Shown: positions 29,729 through 39,350 of the stretch, one piece after another
How the letters are laid out: every line of letters starts with the position of its first letter
How positions within the stretch are numbered: position 1 is the first letter of the stretch
Assembly (NCBI GenBank): GCA_956465555.1
Contig: OY101123.1
Coordinates: forward strand, 1,984,001 to 2,048,000
Length of the DNA: 64,000 bases
DNA from: Nitzschia sp. pyKryTriq1
Taxonomy: Eukaryota > Bacillariophyta > Bacillariophyceae > Bacillariales > Bacillariaceae
Reading direction: 5' to 3'
The notes under the pieces: generated by a model
What the model saw: the letters and a program-made list of their open reading frames with translations, nothing else
What the model was told of the DNA's origin: nothing
The model's database searches: none
Position numbers and translations under genes: made by a program

Positions 29729-32155
29729 ATGTTGTTGTTGAGATTCGTCTTCGTCTTCCGCACGAGTATTATTATTTGCAGCATCATGATGGTGATGTTC
29801 TTGGCGTTTTGTTCTGGCTTTCGAACGACGGCTCCGGTCGCATCACTGCGGCACCTTCCTCGTAATAATATACTATCCTCCAGTAGTACCAGCACCACTT
29901 TGACTTCCTTGCGACGACGAGGAGGAGGAGCCGTCTATATGACGACGACGACGACGACGGATGATGATGATTATGATGTGATTGTGATTGGGGGTGGCCA
30001 TGCGGGTTGCGAGGCTGCGGCGGCCGCCGCTCGGACCGGCGCCAAGACGGCGCTCGTCACCCAACGCTTGGACACGATTGGAGAATTGAGTTGCAATCCT
30101 TCGATTGGGGGGATTGGGAAGGGACATTTGGTACGGGAAATTGATGCTCTCGATGGATTGATGGGCCGTGTCGCCGATCAGGGAGGAATTCATTATCGCA
30201 TGTTGAATCAACGCAAGGGACCTGCCGTCCGAGGACCGAGAGCACAGATGGATCGGGATTTGTACAAACAAGCCATGCAAACTGCGTTGAGGATGAACGA
30301 TTTACCAAATTTGCATTTGGTCGAAGCGAGTGCTCAAGATTTATTGTTAGATGAATCTTCCAAGAAGTCCTCTAGTAGTAGTAATTTGGAATCCATGGCG
30401 CCCATGGAAGCGAGTGAGAAAGTCGAACACATTCCCGATCGTACCGCACGGATTCGAGGAGTTGTGGTGGAAAAGCCCGATGGGACCACTCAGGAAATCA
30501 TGACTCGTGCGGTCATCATTACGACCGGGACCTTTTTGCGAGGAGTCTTAATGTTGGGCCATGACCGATACAGCGGAGGGCGGCATTTACGAGATTCCGA
30601 ACAGGTCGAACCTCCCTCTGTGGGACTTGCCCAAACCTTGGCACGCCACAATTTTGCCTTGGGTCGTCTCAAGACGGGGACTCCGGCTCGTATCGATGGA
30701 ACGACGATCGATTGGGATCAATTAGTGGCACAACCGTCGGACGATCCGGCCACGCCCTTTTCCCATTTGCTTCAATTCCATGGTCAACAGCCTCCCATGA
30801 TTGCTCAAAACAAGTTGATTACGTGTTATCAAACTGCCACCAACGAAGAAACACACAAATTGGTAATGAAATATGAAGACACATTACCAGTCTACGATGG
30901 AATGGATGGGGCTGGAAATGGACCGCGGTACTGCCCCTCCATTTACAAAAAAGTTCAACGCTTTCCCGACCGCACCGGCCACAACTGTTTTCTGGAACCC
31001 GAAGGTCTCAACACGAATTTGGTATACCCCAACGGAATGAGTGGTCCGTATCCAGAAGAGATTCAACAACTTATTTTAAGAACCATGAAGGGATTGGAAA
31101 ACGTCGAGATCATCCGACCCGGATATGATGTCGAATACGATTTTGTCAACCCTCAAACACTCACGCATACCTTGGAGACCAAACAGATCGGGGGACTCTA
31201 CCTGGCAGGTCAAATTTGTGGCACCACCGGCTATGAAGAAGCCGCTGCCCAAGGGATCGTGGCCGGGGCCAATGCGGGACGAGCGGCGGCGGCCGCATCC
31301 GCTGGTTTGGCCAAGCCTCAGCCCTTTGTGGTCGGCCGAGACGAAGGATATATCGGAGTTCTGATTGATGACTTGGTCACACGAGGGACTACCGAACCTT
31401 ATCGAATGTTTACCTCACGAGCCGAATATAGAATCAGTTTGCGGGCGGACAATGCCGATCTGAGATTGACTCGCAAGGGTATGGAGTTTGGTTTGGTGCA
31501 GGATGAAGAGCGTATGGCTGCTTTGGAAACACGAGAATACATGATTGACGACCGGATTGAAAAGTTGAAGAATTTCGACCTCAAAGTGACAAAATGGGCC
31601 GAACTGGGCGGCAACGCCCTAATGGGTGGAGCCCAAATGAGCAAAAAGTCTGGCAATAAAAAGACGGCAGAAGAAGTGTTGCAAATGCCACACGTTACGC
31701 TCAAAGATGTCGAGGATATCATGATCGCGGTGCAAACTCAAGAAAGGGAAGAGGCAACGACCACGGAGGATGATGAAGACAAAGTGGATACTAATGGTAG
31801 TGTCATGGCACCCACTCCGTCGTCTGTCTACGACACTGTCGAAGCAGCCGTCAAGTATCAATCCTACGTTCAGCGCCAGTACCGAGACATGGAAAGTTGG
31901 AGAAAAGCACAGGGAATGCGCATCCCACCCACCCTGGACTACAAACACGAGAATTTCCCCACCTTTAGCAAGGAAGAACTGGAGAAACTGGATAGGTTGC
32001 GACCTACTACGTTTGCCGAGGCATCGCAAATCAGTGGAGTGACACCACAAAGTTTGGTCTATTTGTATCATCATGTGACGGGACGAAATCGGAAACGAGA
32101 TGGAAGGAGTGACTCTAAGCTGTTGGCGACGGAGGGTTCCGGAGGCCCAAGATAA
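29729..32155 (+). CDS. mnmG: MnmG/GidA tRNA-modification enzyme, predicted plastid-targeted
   Basis: The 808-residue frame contains the whole MnmG fold: FAD-binding VIVIGGGHAGCEAA (about 84-98), CNPSIGGIGKGHLVREIDAL with the first conserved Cys, GPRAQMDRDLYKQAM, GRLKTGTPARIDG, RYCPSIYKKVQRFPDRTGHN with the second conserved Cys, GLYLAGQICGTTGYEEAAAQG and SRAEYRISLRADNADLRLT, then the C-terminal MnmE-binding region FAEASQISGVTPQSLVYLYHH. With MnmE, MnmG installs the 5-(carboxymethyl)aminomethyl group on U34 of certain tRNAs. The leader has a long hydrophobic signal (IICSIMMVMFLAFCSG) followed directly by FRTTAP, with Phe at +1, the diatom plastid-import pattern. A Ser-rich insert (KKSSSSSNLESM) and an acidic insert (EREEATTTEDDEDK) interrupt the usual spacing. 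Plastid location is inferred. Confidence 0.9.
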   Translation: MLLLRFVFVFRTSIIICSIMMVMFLAFCSGFRTTAPVASLRHLPRNNILSSSSTSTTLTSLRRRGGGAVYMTTTTTTDDDDYDVIVIGGGHAGCEAAAAAARTGAKTALVTQRLDTIGELSCNPSIGGIGKGHLVREIDALDGLMGRVADQGGIHYRMLNQRKGPAVRGPRAQMDRDLYKQAMQTALRMNDLPNLHLVEASAQDLLLDESSKKSSSSSNLESMAPMEASEKVEHIPDRTARIRGVVVEKPDGTTQEIMTRAVIITTGTFLRGVLMLGHDRYSGGRHLRDSEQVEPPSVGLAQTLARHNFALGRLKTGTPARIDGTTIDWDQLVAQPSDDPATPFSHLLQFHGQQPPMIAQNKLITCYQTATNEETHKLVMKYEDTLPVYDGMDGAGNGPRYCPSIYKKVQRFPDRTGHNCFLEPEGLNTNLVYPNGMSGPYPEEIQQLILRTMKGLENVEIIRPGYDVEYDFVNPQTLTHTLETKQIGGLYLAGQICGTTGYEEAAAQGIVAGANAGRAAAAASAGLAKPQPFVVGRDEGYIGVLIDDLVTRGTTEPYRMFTSRAEYRISLRADNADLRLTRKGMEFGLVQDEERMAALETREYMIDDRIEKLKNFDLKVTKWAELGGNALMGGAQMSKKSGNKKTAEEVLQMPHVTLKDVEDIMIAVQTQEREEATTTEDDEDKVDTNGSVMAPTPSSVYDTVEAAVKYQSYVQRQYRDMESWRKAQGMRIPPTLDYKHENFPTFSKEELEKLDRLRPTTFAEASQISGVTPQSLVYLYHHVTGRNRKRDGRSDSKLLATEGSGGPR

Positions 32156-34612
32156 CGTCCAAAGTTACAGAAACTATATTAGCAAAGATGTAAACGTAGT
32201 CCGTTTACGATACTCCTACCAGTATATATAGAGTAGTACAGTAGAATTAAGTTTGCCAGCAGCAGGCTTGATTACTCTAGAAAGCGTCGTTTGCATATAC
32301 TAAACGCGTTGAATAGCAGGTTATCGAAACTCTGCTACCAGTGCGTGCTCGTAGGTAGAGGAGGAGGAGTCTGACCTCTTCTCGCGCCATCGTCCATCGA
32401 AGTAGTCTACGGTAGCTAGTAGTAGGGACCTCTACTACTACACTACTAAGAGTAGTATATCGTAAAGCAGCGAAAAAGTGTAGTAGTAGAGTCCGTTTTT
32501 ATTTTCATTCTTGTGGAGGGTAGTTTTCGTCGACGATCGGCGATTGGTTGACTAAAACGACTCACAAAAGAGGCCGACGCGCGCGACAACGGATAGAAAT
32601 TACCGTCAACGCTCGACAATGGGCGCGCAATCCGAACTGAAGAATCGACGTTGCTCACATATTTCGGCCATGATCGGGGTCTTGTTTGGCTTCGCCGGCC
32701 GACGAGCGAAGGCCATGCTGCTGCTTCACAAGATCAAGATTGAGAGCATGTACCCAGCATTGCTTTCACAACGCGCACAATGCAAACCAATACACAACAA
32801 CTTTCGCACGAGTTTGCACACAGTCTTACGCGCCACACAGGGCACGTGTGTGCTCGCTCGGAGACGCCATTCCTAAAAAGCCCGCCGAGTTTTGCGGAAT
32901 GATAAACACGAGTATTTGACGACGGCTAATACTGTACCATTACCCGATGAAACTAGTAGAACTACCACTATGATACCAGTACTCTCATCCTATGATACCA
33001 GTACTCTCATCATCTCTCTCTCTCTCTCTCTGTGTGTCTCTCCTCTCTAGTAGTCTACTCTAAAGAAAGCTGGAGTAGAGATTGAACAATGCTGTGTGAG
33101 CATATCTTACTTCAGATGGCAGAGTGGAGAGAAATGGAATTCTCCACTTTCGATACATATCCGTACTATGATTCTAGTAGTAGTAATTAAGACAAGCCTA
33201 CTCCTACAAGAAGAAGAAAGAAACTGGTGCTGCTAACTGAACCGGAAAGAAAATGAGCATCTGCTCTCTAGTAGTTTAGGAATAATGCTCTTCACTGTAG
33301 CTTGAGTCCAGGGTTGTGGGCTACTACTCTACCAGTACTACCGGTACTATCCTAGTCGTAAAGCAGCGAGTGTGCTTCCCGCCCTCCCGACCACGCACAG
33401 CCAACATCGTCATTTGCGTCAGTTCATCCTTCGGCTTCGGTGCCAGAAGCTGACCGGCGCGGCAACGAGTATCGAGTCAAAAGAAGGCACGCACGTCCGC
33501 CAAATATTTTTAATTTGATGCTCTATTAGAGTAGCTTTACTTTGTCAGTCTTCAAACCCGCTACAGAACAGTACCAGTACCGCAGACTACCTCGTGTCAC
33601 TGCACAACGCGAAGTCATCCCCGGCTTCTCGTTAGTTCCGTCTGTTGTCTCGAGCCTGCCGTTCGTGCATACTTTCGTCCATCATTGCTGTCGCACTTTC
33701 TCCGCTCGTCTAAAAAAAATCGCAGATTCGACCATAACTAACAAAATTGGCGTCGTTCGACCGACGACGAGCATGTGATGTCGAGATTTCGCTTACTAAT
33801 TGGCCGATAAAAAACCAATAGACGGATTTGCTATCACGATACACCCACTGAACGGAAACTATGACACATATAGAAATCTCATGAACGTCGATTCGGAGTT
33901 TAACAAAAATGGAGGGAATCGCAATACTTTCATCAAAGTTGTATGCTTTTAATTTCATTCGTTTAGGCCCAATTCTTGGAAATTGCATTTGTCCCAGTTT
34001 TTTCCCTAAGTAAAAAATTGGGGGAAATGTCGAGCTTCGCCTAAGTACGTCGGGAGGGCGCGCTACTGAAATTTTTGTCAGTATGGCGCCACATGGTCCA
34101 TTACGGGCCAAGTACGGCCAAGCATTCGTGTAGACCCAAAGTACCGAAAAATTTCGGCCCATCCATCGGACGCCATTAAAAGGCAGCACTTCTCTCAGCC
34201 ACAACAACAGACTCTCTCACTTTTTTGCTTCGTAAGACAAGATCAGTGCACTATTGATCTGTCCCAAGGTACGATGATGAAACAACATGACAACAATGCC
34301 CCTCGGATAGACGAATCTAGAGACGATGATAGCTGAGCTCGGTAGTGGTGGCAGCTCCCTCGGTGGTAGATTTCCGGATCCTATTTCGCGAGATTTCCCG
34401 CTTGGCGCCACTTTCCCATACATTCCACTTCCGGCAAACATCGGCATGCATCACATCGGCATCGCATCGCTGGACTCTGGAACGCTCTATCATCTCTCTG
34501 CTTCGTCTTTCCTGCGGTTATCGTTGCGGGGCGCTCGGTTCTGTATTCCTTCATTATTTATTCAACTCATTTTCTCACTTCTTTCTCGTTCGTTCGTTCG
34601 TGCGTTTACAGA
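32156..34612. other. Long spacer upstream of silaffin-like gene
   Basis: The 2.4-kb region has no confident gene. An 85-codon ATG frame at 32619-32876 (GVLFGFAGRRAKAMLLLHK) is possible but unsupported. A (CT)n run lies near 33012-33031 and TACCGGTA at 33339-33346. From about 33780 to 34200 the DNA changes character and carries a minus-strand open stretch without ATG (YNFDESIAIPSIFVKLRID), perhaps a dispersed repeat. Immediately before the silaffin-like ATG a long pyrimidine tract ends in TTTACAG at about 34604-34610, a likely 3' splice site of a 5'-UTR intron. Confidence 0.4.
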
Positions 34613-37096
34613 ATGATGAAATATTTAGCAGGAGCGCTACTGTTAGTGGGCCTCTGTGCCGTTGGCGCCGATGAGGCCAAGGTTAGAGGTGCCGTCGCCG
34701 AGACACAGACGCTAAAGGAACCATTTCTTGTAATCCCAGCTGGAACGGACCGCCGACTTTTGGACGAGGACATTCAGAGACTGCTATCGGCCTATGGCGA
34801 TGGTGACGACATGGACTGCTCGTGTCATGACGATGAAGGCTACAAGGCCCGATACTGTGACTGTTGGCCAAAGGACGGCTCCTCCAAGGGCTCCAAAGGA
34901 TCCAAGGGCTCCAAAGGATCCAAGGGCTCTGGTTCATCCAAGGTCTCTGGTTCATCCAAGGGCAAGGGATCCAAGGGATCCGGATCCGGATCTTCCAAGG
35001 GAAGTGGCTCTGGCTCTGGTAAGGGGTCCAAGGGATCCGGATCTAGCAAGGGATCCAAGGGTTCCAAGTCAAGCGGCAGTGGAGACTACCCCTTCCCTCC
35101 TTACCCGTGCGATCCATATGGTGGCTCTTCTGGCAAGGGGGGCAAAAAGGGAGGATCTGGTCTTCCCCCATGCTACTACCCTGTTCCTTGTTACGAACCA
35201 GACTCCGGAAGCAAGTCGAGCAAGGGTGGTAAATCCGGGAAGGGCAGCAAGTCGAGCGGATCGTACGACTATCCATACCCATACCCCCCGATGCACTCTG
35301 GCTCTGGCAAGGGATCCAAGGGTTCCAAGGGAAGCGGCAGCGGTGACTACGGCTACCCTTATCCATACCCTGACTACGGTTACGGCGATGATTCCGGCAA
35401 GGGCAAGGGCTCCAAGAGACGTCTAGGAGTTGGAGAACCAGCACCAGCACCAAAATCAGGAGAACCAGCACCAGCACCAGCACCAAATTCACCATCCGGC
35501 TCCAAGGGTTCCAAGGGATCCAAGGGCAGCGGTGATGGCGACGATGATGATGACGACGACGACTACCACTATCCCTCTGGAAGTGGCTCTGGCAAGGGAT
35601 CCAAGGGTTCCAAGGGAAGCAGCAGTGGCGACAACGGCTACCCCTACCCTCCTTACCCGTGCGATCCTGGATACGGCAAAGGAGGCAAGAAGGGAGGCTC
35701 TGGTCTTCCTCCGTGCTACTACCCCCCGATGGACTCTGGTAAGGGCGGAAAGTCCGGCAAGTCCGGAAAGGGCAGCAAGGGCAGCAAGTCAAGTTCATCC
35801 GGCAAGGGCGGCAAGGGCAGCAAGTCGAGCGGATCGTACGACTACCCTTACCCCCCGATGCCCTCTGGCTCTGGCAAGGGATCCAAGGGTTCCAAGTCAA
35901 GCGGCCCAGACTACCCTTCGTATCCTGCTTACCCCGATTCCAGTGGATCCGGTAAGGGGTCTAAGGGAAGTGGCTCCGGCTCTGGCAAGGGATCCAAGGG
36001 AAGTGGCTCGGGCTCTGGCTCTGGCTCTGGCAAGGGATCCAAGGGAAGTGGCTCCGGCTCCGGCTCCGGCTCTGGCAAGGGATCCAAGGGTTCCAAGTCA
36101 AGTGGCGACTACGGCTACCCCTACCCACCTTACCCGTGCGATCCTGGATACGGCAGCAAGGGAGGAAAGAAGGGAGGATCTGGTCTTCCTCCATGCTACC
36201 CACCACCACCGTGCGGTTACCCCCCGATGAGCTCTGGCTCAAGCAAGGGATCCAAGGGTTCCAAGTCATCCGGATCCGGATCCGGATCGGGCAAGGGCTC
36301 CAAGGGAGGATCGGCGCCTACCCCATACGCAAACTGCCCTGAAGGATGCGATGGCACCTGCACTCACTACGGAGGTGATACCTACTGCGACTGTGACTGC
36401 CCTATCTCCGGCTCTAGCAAGGGATCCAAGGGATCCAAGGGTTCTGGTGACATGTACGAAACTTACCCTGCCGATTCTGGAAAGGGATCCAAGGGCTCCA
36501 AGGGTTCCAAGGGATCCAAGGGCAGCGGTGATGGCGACGATGATGATGACGACGACGACTACCACTATCCCTCTGGAAGTGGCTCTGGCAAGGGATCCAA
36601 GGGTTCCAAGGGAAGCAGCAGTGGCGACAACGGCTACCCCTACCCTCCTTACCCGTGCGATCCTGGATACGGCAAGGGAGGCAAGAAGGGAGGTTCTGGT
36701 CTTCCTCCGTGCTACTACCCCCCGATGGACTCTGGTAAGGGCGGAAAGTCCGGCAAGTCCGGAAAGGGCAGCAAGGGCAGCAAGTCGAGTTCATCCGGCA
36801 AGGGCAAGGGCGGCAAGGGCAGCAAGTCGAGCGGATCGTACGACTACCCTTACCCCCCGATGCCCTCTGGCTCTGGCAAGGGATCCAAGGGTTCCAAAGG
36901 AAGCGGCAGTGGCCCAGACTACGTCTACCCATACCCGTCCCCCAGTGGATCCGGCAAGGGCTCCAAGGGCTCCAAGTCGAGCGGATCCACAGACGAAAAT
37001 GGCTATCCCTACAAGTACCCTGATTATGGATACGGAGATGAGTCACATCCATCCTCAGGTGGCAAGGGCAAAGGAAGCAAGCGAAGAGCAGTATAG
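34613..37096 (+). CDS. Secreted Lys/Ser/Gly repeat protein, silaffin-like (putative silica-associated)
   Basis: The 827-residue product opens with a signal peptide (MMKYLAGALLLVGLCAVGA) and an acidic pro-region containing an RxL-type site (GTDRRLLDED near residue 46) and a Cys-rich patch (DCSCHDDEGYKARYCDCW). The rest is built from (KGS)n blocks, KSSGS linkers, Tyr/Pro modules (DYPYPYPP, GYPYPPYPCDPGYG, SGLPPCYYPP), two Asp8 clusters, and a second Cys-rich patch (NCPEGCDGTCTHYGGD). KGSKGSKGSKGSK gives five lysines at three-residue spacing, the pentalysine-cluster pattern known from silaffins, whose KxxK lysines carry polyamines. A similar end motif, GKGKGSKRR, occurs at about residue 262 and at the C terminus, which suggests fusion of duplicated units. 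A role in frustule assembly is inference; another extracellular-matrix role is possible. Unlike known silaffins it is Tyr/Pro-rich. Confidence 0.72.
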   Translation: MMKYLAGALLLVGLCAVGADEAKVRGAVAETQTLKEPFLVIPAGTDRRLLDEDIQRLLSAYGDGDDMDCSCHDDEGYKARYCDCWPKDGSSKGSKGSKGSKGSKGSGSSKVSGSSKGKGSKGSGSGSSKGSGSGSGKGSKGSGSSKGSKGSKSSGSGDYPFPPYPCDPYGGSSGKGGKKGGSGLPPCYYPVPCYEPDSGSKSSKGGKSGKGSKSSGSYDYPYPYPPMHSGSGKGSKGSKGSGSGDYGYPYPYPDYGYGDDSGKGKGSKRRLGVGEPAPAPKSGEPAPAPAPNSPSGSKGSKGSKGSGDGDDDDDDDDYHYPSGSGSGKGSKGSKGSSSGDNGYPYPPYPCDPGYGKGGKKGGSGLPPCYYPPMDSGKGGKSGKSGKGSKGSKSSSSGKGGKGSKSSGSYDYPYPPMPSGSGKGSKGSKSSGPDYPSYPAYPDSSGSGKGSKGSGSGSGKGSKGSGSGSGSGSGKGSKGSGSGSGSGSGKGSKGSKSSGDYGYPYPPYPCDPGYGSKGGKKGGSGLPPCYPPPPCGYPPMSSGSSKGSKGSKSSGSGSGSGKGSKGGSAPTPYANCPEGCDGTCTHYGGDTYCDCDCPISGSSKGSKGSKGSGDMYETYPADSGKGSKGSKGSKGSKGSGDGDDDDDDDDYHYPSGSGSGKGSKGSKGSSSGDNGYPYPPYPCDPGYGKGGKKGGSGLPPCYYPPMDSGKGGKSGKSGKGSKGSKSSSSGKGKGGKGSKSSGSYDYPYPPMPSGSGKGSKGSKGSGSGPDYVYPYPSPSGSGKGSKGSKSSGSTDENGYPYKYPDYGYGDESHPSSGGKGKGSKRRAV
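35498..35896 (+). repeat. Internal duplication, copy 1
   Basis: This roughly 400-bp segment of the silaffin-like gene recurs at 36494-36898. By eye the copies differ at only a few positions plus one 6-bp in-frame insertion in copy 2. It encodes a (KGS) block, the Asp8 cluster, a YPYPPYPCDPGYG module and a KGGKSGKSGKGSKGSK block. Confidence 0.9.
36494..36898 (+). repeat. Internal duplication, copy 2
   Basis: This is the partner of 35498-35896, offset by 996 bp (1002 bp after the 6-bp insertion). The near identity, including third-codon positions, points to recent duplication or gene conversion. Confidence 0.9.
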
Positions 37097-38449
37097 AGTG
37101 AAGTGATGCCACATGCTTCATCTGAGGTTGTTGGGTTACGATCATGATCGTGCGCATGCTATTGTTTGCGCTGTCGCGGTGATGAATCGGATCAGCTGTG
37201 TTGCCTTTGGTGCTGCGTGTCGCAAGCAAGGAATGAACTAGATGTAACTGTATCATAGCCAAGGTTCAAAACCAAGTCCATTTTAATTAAGATTATACTT
37301 TTGACATCAATCTTTGTATCGTAAAGTAGTACAGTAGGTCTTCTCTGTTTGTTGTTGCCGGTCAACGTGCTTTGTCAACTGTACGCCGTGGCTGAAGATT
37401 CTGCTGTCGGAATAAGGCTTTGGCATACTGTCAGACATCTAACCGGACCGTCGTGTACTTGAGCAAAGCAAAGGCAGCGAGTGATAGATTCTATTTGTAC
37501 GAAATCGATCAAACAGTCCTCCGCCTGCCTTGCTGGGATCGCCTTTATGTTTATTTGGTGGATGCGAGTTTTTGACTGTCGGGTTTCGTCTTGTTCACAG
37601 CAGCAGTTCTCCCTTGGAGACGAGTTCAGATTTCATGTTTTCCCCCCTTGTTGTTGTTGTTGTTGTTGTTGTTCCTTGTTCTTACAGTATGATCATTTCT
37701 TCGATATAGCGCAGGTCGACGACGACACATCATGGCGGCGGGAACAAGTGCTGCTGTTGATGATGACGAGGATGCGACGGCAACCTGCTTCCGAGCGAGT
37801 TGAGATGTTTTGGACTGGACAAAAAATAAAGATATTCTGCTGGATAAGTAAGGATAGACGATGATGCGTCAGAATGAACAGACCAGGAAGAATGAATGAT
37901 GTTGTTGTTTTTGTTCTTGGTGGTGTTGGGTTCGCCATGAGAAAGATACGTGGTAGATATCCATACGTGATTCAGTTCGGCGAGCCTTTTTTGGATCATC
38001 TTGCTTTGATTTTTCGCCCGCGCGCGGGAGGATTGAATTGCTCATGCATATTGTATGTGTTGGTCTTGTTCGTACGTACCGACTTGAGCGCGCGCGTGCA
38101 CTACTTTATCTAGAGAGGGGCCATTCCGTAGATCAATGCGCCCGTCCAACCAAAAAGCGAGCCCGCCCGCCCTCTCGACTTTGTTCAATTTTTCAGTCGG
38201 AAAACACATTGTACGTCCGTCCCCGATCCGGGAGATGAATCCGACTAAATCGAATGCCAGTTTGAGTCAGCTGTGTCATGTCCCGAGTCGTCCCAACAAC
38301 TGTGAATGTAGTCGAAAAATAATCTACCATAAAATCTACTAACAATAACACGGGGTTCTCATCTCCGCAATCGTACCGTACAAGTCCTCCCGCGCACGAA
38401 TAACCAGCAGAGTACGCACAAACACTTTAAGACAAAAAGCACGTAGTTT
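37097..38449. other. Spacer downstream of silaffin-like gene
   Basis: No gene is seen. There is a (TTG)n run near 37648-37672. The plus frames at 37481-38113 lack coding character. Confidence 0.45.
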
Positions 38450-38590
38450 TACCGCGGTATTAATAAAGTACTTACCGCGGTGAGAGTACGAGTACAAAAA
38501 ATAATGGGGTACTTACCCCAGTGGGGGTACTTACCCCAGTGAGAGTACGAGTACAACAATAATGGGGAGTACGAGTACAGTACAACAAGA
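38450..38590. repeat. Decayed tandem repeats with GTACTTACC core
   Basis: Units of the form GTACTTACCSCRGTG, followed by GAGAGTACGAGTACAA, recur four to five times with variation between ACCGCGGT and ACCCCAGT cores. Each ACCGCGGT core is itself a palindrome. The array lies just beyond the 3' end of the Crypton-like domain, so it may belong to that element. Confidence 0.6.
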
Positions 38591-38615
38591 TAATAAACAA
38601 TAATAATACTGTTCA

Positions 38616-39000
38616 TTACACACGTAGTAGTGGGTTTCCCCCAATCTTTTTGTCATTGGCCAGCATTCGCAAAATAGTGGTCACTGACTCGTCCCCATAG
38701 ACGTCATATATTTTATCTATTGCTGATGATGCCATCTCGCCACTTCTTACTAGCTCGCTGACTTTATCCCAAAATACCTTTCGTTTGCTAAAAACATGCT
38801 TGCTTCTGCCCCTCTCCCGGATTGTAAATAGTCTTGCAGGCTTGTTGCCACTGATACCATTTGTCCACTCATCCCACAAGAGATGGAGTGTTTTCGAGAT
38901 TTCTTGTTCAACTACTGTCCGAAATCTACTTTCTCCAGTCACCGTAGATCTATTTCTACATACGGGAAATCGACATCTGGTAGAAAAGTACGACTTTGGT
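38616..39000 (-). mobile_element. Crypton-like fragment: GCR1_C-type DNA-binding domain
   Basis: The minus frame from about 39000 down to the stop at 38616 encodes roughly 127 residues: STVTGESRFRTVVEQEIS, then KTLHLLWDEWTNGISGNKPA, RKVFWDKVSELVRSG and ASSAIDKIYDVYG. The LWDEWTNGI...W...I...V.S order matches the Gcr1 C-terminal (GCR1_C) DNA-binding domain. In stramenopiles that domain is found mainly behind the tyrosine recombinase of Crypton DNA transposons. No recombinase domain is visible upstream, so this would be a 3' remnant. The frame continues upstream to an ATG at 39173, but that part (RSLRTFRRSARARRAV) looks like spacer DNA. A domesticated single-domain gene is the alternative. Confidence 0.5.
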
Positions 39001-39350
39001 AGATTTTTCAGGGTTATGTACCGGTATGTGACAGCTCGTCGAGCTCTCGCCGATCGGCGGAAGGTTCGTAGACTACGAACTGTACTCGTATAGTACCGTA
39101 CGTGTAGCATTCCAACAACAAAAATACGGCAAGACGCAATAGACCGCGGCCGCGCGTGGAGCGAAACGACCATGGTCGTTGCAGAATACGGTACAAGTAC
39201 CGTACCTGGTAGGTATATTGTGCATACTTGTACAGCACTGCGTCATACCATATCACGACTGCAAGTATTACTCGCTCGTACTTCAGTACACCACCACTTG
39301 ACGCCCTTGGTACTACTACAAGATAATATACAGTACAGTACAGTAATAAT
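39001..39350. other. Promoter-proximal spacer of PRP38 gene
   Basis: The spacer holds TACCGGTA at 39019-39026 and many GTAC motifs. No gene is seen. Confidence 0.4.

Noticed and set aside
32619-32876. 85-codon ATG frame in the spacer before the silaffin-like gene
   Set aside because: No domain, leader or neighbouring support; about as long as expected by chance.
33710-34207. 165-codon minus-strand open stretch upstream of the silaffin-like gene
   Set aside because: It has no ATG at its opening and no domain; it may be a dispersed repeat rather than a gene.
34834-37060. Long antisense and alternate-frame open frames across the silaffin-like gene
   Set aside because: The KGS-type repeat lacks stops in several frames, so these are repeat translations, not genes.
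38450-38590. CRISPR-like array
   Set aside because: Units vary in length and sequence and there are no constant spacers; it is a decayed tandem repeat in a eukaryotic genome.
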